Below, piece by piece: positions 1 to 6,184 of a stretch of DNA of 64,000 bases (position 1 is its first letter; each line of letters opens with the position of its first letter). The position numbers and the translations under genes are program-made. Under the pieces are notes generated by a model. The model was given only the letters and a program-made list of their open reading frames with translations. It did not search any database and was not told where the DNA came from. Origin of the DNA: CAVTHK01 sp964552235 (GTDB taxonomy: Bacteria; Spirochaetota; Spirochaetia; SZUA-6; CAVTHK01); NCBI GenBank assembly GCA_964552235.1, contig CAZKGO010000013.1, positions 10,699-74,698 on the forward strand. Reading direction: 5' to 3'.

Positions 1-709
1 GCTCGTCGGGCTTGCCCTGGCGGCGGCGCTGCCGTGCGGCTGCGGGATCGAGGACATCCCGGTTCTGAACCCGCCGCAGTTCTTTGACGCCAACGACAGC
101 TTCGATTACTTCGCCATCCGGATCACCGAGAGCAACGACGAAGGCAACCTGCCCGAAGACAAGGCCGACTTTCTCGGGGTCGAGGTCTATTACAAGTTCT
201 ACGGCTACGGCTCGCTCGGCAGCATCCAGAGCGGCCTCGCGACCCACAGCGAGGTCGTCAACGCCGGCTTCCGGCGCCTGGCGTCTACAGCCGACAGGGA
301 GAGCCTGGTCGAGTACCCGCTCATCAAAGTGCCCGAGGCCGACCGGGGAGAGCGTGCCACGATCACGCTCGACTTCTCGCCGCTGCAACAATACCCGACC
401 CCTGGGCAGCCGTTTCTCTTTGCTGTCCCGGACACCACGGGGCTCACGATTGCCGATACCGAGTTCCGGCGAGGGGTGGTTTACCCGGTCGATGACACCT
501 TCAAGAAATTCTACTCCGATGACGACGACGGGTTCCTCCCGGCCGACGCCGACATCTCGACCCTCGGGCTCGCCGCAAACACGGACCACGAAGTCTACAT
601 CGCCCTCTACGCCCTGAGCTACGGCATCGACAACCAGCGGTTCACGACGCTCTACAGCCGCGCCGTGTTCCTCACTTCGATCCAGGTGACGATCCACGTC
701 ACAAGCTGA
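1..709 (+). CDS. Lipoprotein, 5' end outside window
   Basis: The open frame runs in from the left edge (codons begin at base 2) and stops with TGA at 707-709, leaving about 235 visible residues. The first residues form the end of a hydrophobic leader followed by LPCGCG, which fits a relaxed spirochaete lipobox with a modified cysteine near visible residue 12. The remainder is polar, rich in Asp, Phe and Tyr (for example FFDANDSFDYFAIRI), with no catalytic motif that I recognise. It resembles a beta-rich exported lipoprotein anchored in the envelope. The start codon lies upstream of the window. It is followed after 17 bases by a small membrane-protein gene on the same strand, so the two may be co-transcribed. 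Function unknown. Confidence 0.7.
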   Translation, partial: LVGLALAAALPCGCGIEDIPVLNPPQFFDANDSFDYFAIRITESNDEGNLPEDKADFLGVEVYYKFYGYGSLGSIQSGLATHSEVVNAGFRRLASTADRESLVEYPLIKVPEADRGERATITLDFSPLQQYPTPGQPFLFAVPDTTGLTIADTEFRRGVVYPVDDTFKKFYSDDDDGFLPADADISTLGLAANTDHEVYIALYALSYGIDNQRFTTLYSRAVFLTSIQVTIHVTS

Positions 710-726
710 CGCGAGGTTGCAGACTG

Positions 727-1005
727 ATGAACTGGTCGTATCTGAACGTGGGCCTCACGTACGTGACCATCGGATTCGCCTCGGCGATCCTGATCTACTA
801 CGTGTTCAAGCGGCCGATGCTCGGACGCTTCTGGGGCGCCCTGATCATCGGCCTCATAGGCTCGTTCCTCGGGGGGGTGATCTACCGCACCTTCCCGAAG
901 TTCTTCCAGGTGCTGTCCGACTTCAACGACGTGAACGTGTTTGCGGCGGCCGGCTGCTCGCTGGCCCTCATCTGGACCCTGTCCAGGCTGAGCTCGCCCA
1001 AGTAG
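727..1005 (+). CDS. Small integral membrane protein
   Basis: A 92-residue protein with three hydrophobic stretches, at about residues 5-26, 32-55 and 70-86. The middle one contains GALIIGLIGSFLGG, a glycine-rich helix reminiscent of the GlsB/YeaQ (transglycosylase-associated) small membrane proteins, but the match is too weak to name it. ATG at 727 follows the upstream lipoprotein stop by 17 bases, with only a weak purine stretch (GAGG) before it. Reading ends 75 bases before the dif-like site. Function unknown. Confidence 0.65.
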   Translation: MNWSYLNVGLTYVTIGFASAILIYYVFKRPMLGRFWGALIIGLIGSFLGGVIYRTFPKFFQVLSDFNDVNVFAAAGCSLALIWTLSRLSSPK

Positions 1006-1079
1006 GGCGCACGCAGGCCTGAACGCAACGGAGCGCCGGCTTCGGGTCCGCTTCCCGGTCTTTTCCAGGTATCTGCCTA

Positions 1080-1107
1080 ACTTCCTATAATGCATATTCT
1101 GTCGACC
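1080..1107. other. dif: dif-like XerC/XerD recombination site
   Basis: The 28 bp split into 11-bp arm ACTTCCTATAA (1080-1090), 6-bp centre TGCATA (1091-1096) and 11-bp arm TTCTGTCGACC (1097-1107). From memory, the Bacillus subtilis dif is ACTTCCTAGAA / TATATA / TTATGTAAACT; the left arm here differs at one base and the right arm keeps 7 of 11. The site is an AT-rich island in a GC-rich intergenic gap. Genes to the left point right and nearly all genes to the right point left, so transcription converges on it as expected at a replication terminus. This is inference from sequence and layout. Confidence 0.6.
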
Positions 1108-1268
1108 TAAGCCAACCGTAATGACCGCCGGCGATGGGCCGCCCCGCGTCGTCCGATGATTTTTCCCCCACAGAACAGGTAACTCCGGTTTTCAACCTGT
1201 CTACAGATTGAGACGACAGACCGGGTCGGTCGAATCACGTTGTCAATGCGTGTCGACAAGTAGACGCC

Positions 1269-2339
1269 CTACGGCAAAATCACGCCCTCGAAGCCTTTGT
1301 CCTTGAGGCGGATCAGCATGGAGCGGGCATCCTCCTGCGAGAAGCGGCCGGCGAGCAGGACTCGGTAGTATGCCTTTCCGGCCAGCTCCACCCTCTCGAC
1401 GGCCGTTTCGAATCCTGCGGCCTTGAGGTCGCGCGCCATAAAGGTGGCGTTCTCGCTGACGGTGAACGAGCCGGTCTGGACGCGCATGAGCGGGGACGCT
1501 TCGGGGGCCGCGGGCAGCGGGGCGGCTGCAGCGGCGGGGCTCGGCGGTCTGGGGGGATCGGCTGCCGCTGCGGTTCGCAGGAGCTGCCTCGGCGAGAGGG
1601 CGCGGCTTACGGGCCCGGGGCCGGACAGGAGCGCGGCTTCGGGCGAGCCGGGATACTCGCGCTCGATCTGCTCGAGGCGGGCGTCGCGTTCGGCGGTCTG
1701 TCCCGCGGTGCGGGCGTAGTCTGCGAGGGCAAGCAAGCCGTGCAGCCGCGCTTGGCTGCCCGGCGGAGCGGCTGTCGTGGCCGCGGTGAGGGCCCGCTGG
1801 GTCGCTTGGGTGGGGGCCTTGTCGTGGAGCAGAACCGCGCGCATCACCGTGAGCTGGGCGCGCAGGGGCTCCTCGGGGGCTGCGGATAGGGCACGGTCGA
1901 GCAACGCGAGGGCCTGGTCGTTGGCGCCGAGGTCGCATGCGACAGCAGCGGCAGCGAGCAGGGCCCCGGTCTGGGCCGCAGGGCTCGGCGCCGTCAGGGC
2001 GGCCCGTTCGTAGTAGCGCAGCGCTGCCTCGAGGCTGCCCGCCACTTCGAGGAGCCCGCCGATTTCCAGGGCCAGGTCGGGACCAAGGTGGTGCGGCAGC
2101 TCGACGAGCGACTCGAAAATTGCCCGCACACGGTCGAGCTGGGGGGTTTGCCCCAGGAAGGCACGGAACGCCTCAGGCCAACTCGGGTCCCGGGGATTGG
2201 CCCGCAGCCACTCGGCATCGGCCGCCCGCACCTGCTGCGGTGCGGGCGGCGCGTCTGCCGGCGGGCCGGGCTGGCTCCACGCGCTGGCGGCCAGCAGAGC
2301 GGCAATCAGAGCGGCGAGCAGGACGGGATTCGGCCTCAC
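1269..2339 (-). CDS. SPOR-domain TPR envelope protein
   Basis: From GTG at 2337-2339 the product is 356 residues: an N-terminal signal sequence (hydrophobic VLLAALIAALLAASAWS), an Ala-rich helical middle (about 70-260) with TPR-like repeats, a Pro/Ala linker, and a C-terminal SPOR-like domain starting near MRVQTGSFTVSENA. SPOR domains bind denuded glycan strands in peptidoglycan, so the protein probably sits in the periplasm at septal or remodelled wall. An ATG at 2424-2426 extends the frame but would overlap the LapA-like gene by about 80 bases and bury the signal peptide. The GTG lies one base after that gene's TGA (TGA-c-GTG), which fits translational coupling. It is the last gene of a three-gene minus-strand run. 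Confidence 0.75.
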   Translation of the reverse strand: MRPNPVLLAALIAALLAASAWSQPGPPADAPPAPQQVRAADAEWLRANPRDPSWPEAFRAFLGQTPQLDRVRAIFESLVELPHHLGPDLALEIGGLLEVAGSLEAALRYYERAALTAPSPAAQTGALLAAAAVACDLGANDQALALLDRALSAAPEEPLRAQLTVMRAVLLHDKAPTQATQRALTAATTAAPPGSQARLHGLLALADYARTAGQTAERDARLEQIEREYPGSPEAALLSGPGPVSRALSPRQLLRTAAAADPPRPPSPAAAAAPLPAAPEASPLMRVQTGSFTVSENATFMARDLKAAGFETAVERVELAGKAYYRVLLAGRFSQEDARSMLIRLKDKGFEGVILP

Positions 2340-2340
2340 G

Positions 2341-2607
2341 TCAGGAACCGGGCGCGCCTGCGCCAGGCTGCTGGGGGAGGCCGCCCGCGGCCCTTCGCGC
2401 CCTTCTGCGCCGCGGAAGGAGGGCATATGGCAGCACGCAGACGGCTCCGGCGATGAATGCGATCACGAGCGCAAGAAACAGCGGAACGTCCCTGAAGACG
2501 TGCACCCCCACCGACACGTTCACCCGCACCAGGTTCAGACCCGCGAACAGGGCCGCACACGCCACAACGATCAGCGCGAAGAAAAGCCGCCATGGGAACC
2601 GCTTCAT
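2341..2607 (-). CDS. LapA-like (DUF1049) inner-membrane protein
   Basis: An 88-residue protein with two hydrophobic helices (about residues 7-25 and 41-66) joined by a short loop NLVRVNVSVGVHVF, then a basic Arg-rich tail after YALLPRRRR. This two-helix arrangement with a polar beta-like loop is typical of the LapA/DUF1049 family, whose Escherichia coli member takes part in lipopolysaccharide assembly control. ATG at 2605-2607 is preceded by GGGGAG five bases upstream, better supported than the longer frame that begins inside the next gene. It sits between a glycine-rich membrane protein and the SPOR protein. Confidence 0.65.
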   Translation of the reverse strand: MKRFPWRLFFALIVVACAALFAGLNLVRVNVSVGVHVFRDVPLFLALVIAFIAGAVCVLPYALLPRRRRARRAAGGLPQQPGAGAPGS

Positions 2608-2644
2608 CTTGTCTCCCCGTCTCGTCCTTGGTCCGGGACCGGTC

Positions 2645-2980
2645 CTATGAGCGCGCCTTGAGCTTGCGGAAGAAGTTGAAGAGCGAGTACCCCCCGTAGG
2701 CCAGGAGGCCGATTCCGCCGATCGAGAGCAGGCCGCCGCCGAAACCCAGCGCCTTGGAGAGGATGGTGAGGATGCCCGCACCTGCGAGCATTCCGCCAGC
2801 CGCCCGGTCTCCCCTGGATGCGGCTATGCCGAGGCCCACCGCGGTCAGCGCGCCTCCGGCCACGAGGCCCAGGACCTGACCCAGGCCCGACAGAATCAGC
2901 AGCGCCGCGCCTGCGGCGACTCCGCCGAAGCCGCGCACTCCGTCGCGCTCGATCTCCTTGCGCGGAACAATGTCTCCCAT
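2645..2980 (-). CDS. Glycine-rich small membrane protein
   Basis: A 111-residue protein that is almost entirely hydrophobic, Gly- and Ala-rich helices (about residues 20-45, 62-80 and 82-103), with a charged N terminus (PRKEIERDGVRG) and a basic C terminus (FFRKLKARS). No family recognised. ATG at 2978-2980 has GAGAGGTG about seven bases upstream, and a promoter candidate lies at 3004-3032. It heads a likely three-gene operon with the LapA-like and SPOR genes, suggesting an envelope role. Confidence 0.6.
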   Translation of the reverse strand: MGDIVPRKEIERDGVRGFGGVAAGAALLILSGLGQVLGLVAGGALTAVGLGIAASRGDRAAGGMLAGAGILTILSKALGFGGGLLSIGGIGLLAYGGYSLFNFFRKLKARS

Positions 2981-3003
2981 GGCGTTCGCACCTCTCGCGA
3001 AAA

Positions 3004-3032
3004 GTCTAACATCAGCGCTGATCGGTGTCCAC
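3004..3032 (-). promoter_or_regulatory. Sigma70-type promoter for the 2980-1269 operon
   Basis: On the minus strand TGGACA (-35, 3027-3032) and TAGACT (-10, 3004-3009) are separated by 17 bases. A transcript would begin near 2997, giving a short leader with the ribosome site before ATG 2980. Predicted by eye only. Confidence 0.4.
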
Positions 3033-3076
3033 CGCGCAGGGGCAGACGGTGCAGCGGTGGGGCCGCGGGCGCAGGA

Positions 3077-5074
3077 TCAGGCGAGCGGGAGATCGATCCA
3101 CACCACCCCGCCCTCCCCCGCCTGCGCGCCCACCGCTCCCCCGCACAGCGCCAGTGCGCGCCTTGCGACGTAGAGTCCCATGCCGGTGTGCCCCGGTTTG
3201 CCGCTCGTGAACGGATCAGTGGCCACGGCGGCCATCTCCGCCCCGAAGCCTGCCCCTTCGTCCTTGATTTCGATCCGCAGCATGCCTGATTGACGCTTCG
3301 AGGTGACCAGCACCAGGCCCTCGGGGGCGCTTTCGTAGGCGTTGACGAGAACCTCGATCAGCGCGGCGACGACGTGCTGAGGCACGGCCCGCACGCGCGC
3401 GTCCGCCATGCGCATGTCCACCCGCAGGCCCGGGAAACGCTGCCGCACCCTGGCCGCGGCGACTGCGGCCAGCCGCGCTGCGCCGCAGGGCTCCGGCAGA
3501 CCTCCGGTCAGAGCGGCCACGGGCCGCGCCGCCTCGGCGAACTCCACCAGCAGGACCCGGGCCTGCCTGAGGTCGGCGATCGCCTGCCGCAGCGCCGCGG
3601 CGTCGGGCCCAGGGCCCTGGAGAGCCGCCGTGGCGGCCCCGAGCCTGCGGCCGGCCTCTTCCACCTGGCGCTCGGCGTAGCGGGCCAGGCGCGCCAGCTC
3701 GTGCTGCCTGGCTCGCTCCCAGGTCTGCCTGTCGGACTTCGGATCGTCGAGCGCGCGGTGCAGCGCCGCGTTCTCCCTCATCAGCTCGCCCAGGCGGCGG
3801 GGGCGCGCCTCCAGCGCCCGCGCAGAGGCGCGCAGCAGGAGCGCCTGCAGCGGCAGCAGCAGCGCGGCCAGGAGGAAGACCGCCACAAAGGCCGACGCGC
3901 GGACCGTCATGGCGTAGTGAGTCGACAGCTGCTCGACGATCGGGTCATACAGCAGGGCGAAGAACGCCACGGCGGCAAGCGCCACGAGCGCGTACACCAC
4001 GAAGCGAGCCAGCATCCGGCGCGTGGCCAGCCGCCTCCCCGTGAGCAGGCCCACCGAGAACAGCAGCGGGAGCGGGAGCAGGAACAGGTTCGCGAACCCC
4101 CCGGTGCCGACTCGAGGCGCAGCCCGCTCGCCGAGAATCAACGGAAGCTGGTCGAGAAAGAAGTACGGCGGGAGGGCGACGACAAAGCCCGCGAGCATCC
4201 ACTGGATGCGGGCCCGCTGGGACGCCGCTGCGGCCGGGAGGGCGCTGGCAAGCAGCGCCACGAACGCCACGTAGGCAGCGGCTTCGGCGCTGTTGGCGAA
4301 CCTGCCCAGCAGCCGGTAGCGCTCGAGCAGGACGTCGGCGCCGGTGCGGGCCCACTCGGCCACCAGAGCGATGCGGGCAGCGGCGAACACCGCAAAGGCG
4401 ACGGCGACGGCGGCCGCAGCACCGATCCGCACCGCCGGGCTCGCGCGCGGGCGCGGGTACTCGAAGGCAAAGGCGAGCAGCAGCCACGGAGCGAGCTTGC
4501 CCGCGTGGATCAGGACGTTGGACGCCGCGCTCTCGTAGTAGAAGGGCTTGACTGCGACGAACACAGCGTAGCAGAAGCAGCCGGCCGCGAGCAGACCCGT
4601 GGCCAGGTTCAGGCCGGCATCGAGCAGCAGGGCGAATCCCAGCCCGATCAGGGCCACGAGGAAAGCCACGACGAAGGCTGTGTCCAGGCGCCGAAGCACC
4701 AGGTCGGGCTCGATGCTCAGCGTGCGCGGGGCCGTCCCGTCCCGCAGCACCTCGACCTCCAGCGGCGCCCACGTACCCACAGCCAGGTCGGCCTCCACCA
4801 GGTCTCTCAGGCTGCCGATCGGCACGCGGCCGACCCGCAGGATCCGGTCGCGGTACGGCAGCAGACCGGCGCGAACCGCCGGCGACAGCGGGGAGCGCGG
4901 GGCGAACACGATGCGGCCGTCTCGAGCGACCGCCTCGGGGTAGTTGACGACCAGGCCGGTGTACGGCTTGAGGGCGTAGCGGACCAGGTAGGCGCAGCAG
5001 ACGGCGGCGGCCAGCGCGGCCAGCGCCAGCGCCAGCAGGCGCCGCGGCCCGATCGCGGCCATGCGGCGCGTCAC
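3077..5074 (-). CDS. PDZ-like, multi-TM sensor histidine kinase
   Basis: About 665 residues. One N-terminal membrane helix (ALALAALAAAVCCAYLV) precedes a periplasmic PDZ-like segment (residues about 40-115, including SPAVRAGLLPYRDRILRVG). Roughly eight membrane helices follow up to residue 440, then a charged coiled-coil region and a C-terminal GHKL ATPase: N box EVLVNAYESA, G1 box DEGAGFG, G2 box GHTGMGLYVARR. No classical His-box (HExxxP) is obvious; a His in the helical region (RQHELARL) is the only candidate phosphoacceptor. No response regulator is adjacent. The GTG start at 5072-5074 overlaps the thioesterase stop as GTGA; ATG at 5060-5062 is the alternative. Its membrane-embedded sensor resembles the 7TM/PDZ kinases of spirochaetes, but the signal is unknown. 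Confidence 0.75.
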   Translation of the reverse strand: MTRRMAAIGPRRLLALALAALAAAVCCAYLVRYALKPYTGLVVNYPEAVARDGRIVFAPRSPLSPAVRAGLLPYRDRILRVGRVPIGSLRDLVEADLAVGTWAPLEVEVLRDGTAPRTLSIEPDLVLRRLDTAFVVAFLVALIGLGFALLLDAGLNLATGLLAAGCFCYAVFVAVKPFYYESAASNVLIHAGKLAPWLLLAFAFEYPRPRASPAVRIGAAAAVAVAFAVFAAARIALVAEWARTGADVLLERYRLLGRFANSAEAAAYVAFVALLASALPAAAASQRARIQWMLAGFVVALPPYFFLDQLPLILGERAAPRVGTGGFANLFLLPLPLLFSVGLLTGRRLATRRMLARFVVYALVALAAVAFFALLYDPIVEQLSTHYAMTVRASAFVAVFLLAALLLPLQALLLRASARALEARPRRLGELMRENAALHRALDDPKSDRQTWERARQHELARLARYAERQVEEAGRRLGAATAALQGPGPDAAALRQAIADLRQARVLLVEFAEAARPVAALTGGLPEPCGAARLAAVAAARVRQRFPGLRVDMRMADARVRAVPQHVVAALIEVLVNAYESAPEGLVLVTSKRQSGMLRIEIKDEGAGFGAEMAAVATDPFTSGKPGHTGMGLYVARRALALCGGAVGAQAGEGGVVWIDLPLA

Positions 5075-5487
5075 TGCGGCGACTCGCCGCGGCGCGGCCG
5101 CAGGTGCCTCAGCTCCGGCGGCAGCCGCGATGGCTGGCCGTCGGCTCCGAGGCAGACCCACTCCACGGCGGCATCGGCCACGGGGGTGCCGCCGCGGGTC
5201 ACCAGCTGGCGAAAGACCCCGCTGGAGCCCCGCATCTTGACGATCTCCGTCGACACCTCGAGCTCGTCGTCGAGAAAGGACGGCCTCAGGTACTGGATGT
5301 TCACGCGGCGGACCACGAGGTTGATACCCCGCCGCTGCAGCTCTTGGATCGACAAGGCGCGGTCGCGCAGCAGCAGAACTCGGGCCGTTTCCAGGTACTG
5401 CAGGTAGGTCGCATGATTCACGTGCCCGTACATGTCGCACTCGTGAAACCGGACCCGGGTCGAGACGCGGTGCGCTGTGGCCGGCAT
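5071..5487 (-). CDS. Acyl-CoA thioesterase, hotdog fold (YbgC/FadM type)
   Basis: A 138-residue single hotdog domain. The N-terminal strand and helix carry VRFHECDMYGHVNHATYLQY, which holds the family signature of a catalytic Asp followed by GHVNxxxYLxYLE. The enzyme would hydrolyse acyl-CoA thioesters in the cytoplasm. ATG at 5485-5487 has GGAGGT about nine bases upstream; the longer frame to 5628 would run through a tRNA gene and its promoter on the other strand and is rejected. The stop overlaps the kinase start (GTGA), so the two are translationally coupled, an odd pairing that may tie membrane lipid state to signalling. Confidence 0.8.
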   Translation of the reverse strand: MPATAHRVSTRVRFHECDMYGHVNHATYLQYLETARVLLLRDRALSIQELQRRGINLVVRRVNIQYLRPSFLDDELEVSTEIVKMRGSSGVFRQLVTRGGTPVADAAVEWVCLGADGQPSRLPPELRHLRPRRGESPQ

Positions 5488-5529
5488 GGCTGCGAGACCT
5501 CCGTGTGCGTAAGGCTGCGCGCCCGCAGG

Positions 5530-5558
5530 TTGACAGGTGCGGGAGCGGTTGGTATATT
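5530..5558 (+). promoter_or_regulatory. Consensus promoter of tRNA-Met
   Basis: TTGACA at 5530-5535 and TATATT at 5553-5558 are 17 bases apart, close to the sigma70 ideal. Transcription would start around 5565, six bases before the tRNA. It lies between the divergent thioesterase start and the tRNA gene. Confidence 0.8.
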
Positions 5559-5570
5559 GGCCGCGCTTTC

Positions 5571-5643
5571 GGCGGCGTAGCTCAGGTGGTAGAGCAAACG
5601 GCTCATATCCGTTGGGGCAGGGGTTCAAATCCCTTCGCCGCTA
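5571..5643 (+). tRNA. tRNA-Met (CAT), elongator
   Basis: The cloverleaf folds: acceptor GGCGGCG pairs with CGCCGCT (closing G-U pair), D arm GCTCAGGTGGTAGAGC, anticodon stem ACGG/CCGT around loop CTCATAT with anticodon CAT, and T arm CAGGGGTTCAAATCCCTT. The sequence closely resembles elongator tRNA-Met; a CAT tRNA-Ile read by lysidine (tilS is present at 30174) is the alternative. CCA is not encoded. Its last three bases (CTA, 5641-5643) double as the TAG stop of the convergent gene on the other strand. Confidence 0.9.
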
Positions 5644-6183
5644 TTTGTCCTCCTCGTCCAGGCGGGTCCAGAACTGCCTCTCGGTGATCCCCCCCATCAG
5701 CAGCTCGCGGATCAGGCTTCGCGTCCGCTCGGAAAACACCGACCAGTACCGCTTGCTCCAGTCGTCCCGCAGCTCCGCCCTGTCGGAGGCGGACATGCGC
5801 CCCAGGCTGTAGTCCACGAACTGCACCACCATCGAACGCACCACGTCGGGGGGAAGGTTCGCCTCGGCGGCACGGCTCCTGCCGGGCACCCACTCCTCGA
5901 GCAGGAGGTTGAGATGCTCCTCGGGTATCGAAGGAAGGGTCCTGCGGACCATTTCGCGCACGTAGCGCAGAGTCATCTCCTTGACGTCCCCGATCGAATC
6001 GAGCTGACCGGAGACCGCGCCCGCGATCTCGCGGGCCATCCCGCGCAGGTTGCCCGGCGAGAGGCGCCTGCCGGCGTCCTGCGCGCGGCGCTCGAGCGCG
6101 GCCTTGATGACCTCCAGGTCCCTTGCGTCCGCCCGGTTGAGGATGTAGTCGACCGCCTTGTAGAGATCACGATCCAGGGACAT
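5641..6183 (-). CDS. Conserved alpha-helical protein, unknown function
   Basis: A 180-residue soluble, mostly helical and charged protein (MSLDRDLYKAVDYILNRA at the N terminus), with no signal peptide, membrane helix or Cys cluster. I do not recognise a family. ATG at 6181-6183 is one base after the rarA stop (TGA-c-ATG), so it is probably made with RarA; this suggests, weakly, a link to replication-fork maintenance. Its TAG stop overlaps the 3' end of the tRNA-Met gene on the opposite strand by three bases. Confidence 0.7.
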   Translation of the reverse strand: MSLDRDLYKAVDYILNRADARDLEVIKAALERRAQDAGRRLSPGNLRGMAREIAGAVSGQLDSIGDVKEMTLRYVREMVRRTLPSIPEEHLNLLLEEWVPGRSRAAEANLPPDVVRSMVVQFVDYSLGRMSASDRAELRDDWSKRYWSVFSERTRSLIRELLMGGITERQFWTRLDEEDK

Positions 6184-6184
6184 G

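Noticed and set aside
3290..5407. 705-codon plus-strand frame opposite the histidine kinase
   Set aside because: Low-complexity Arg/Gln composition typical of antisense frames in GC-rich genes; the minus-strand product has clear domains.
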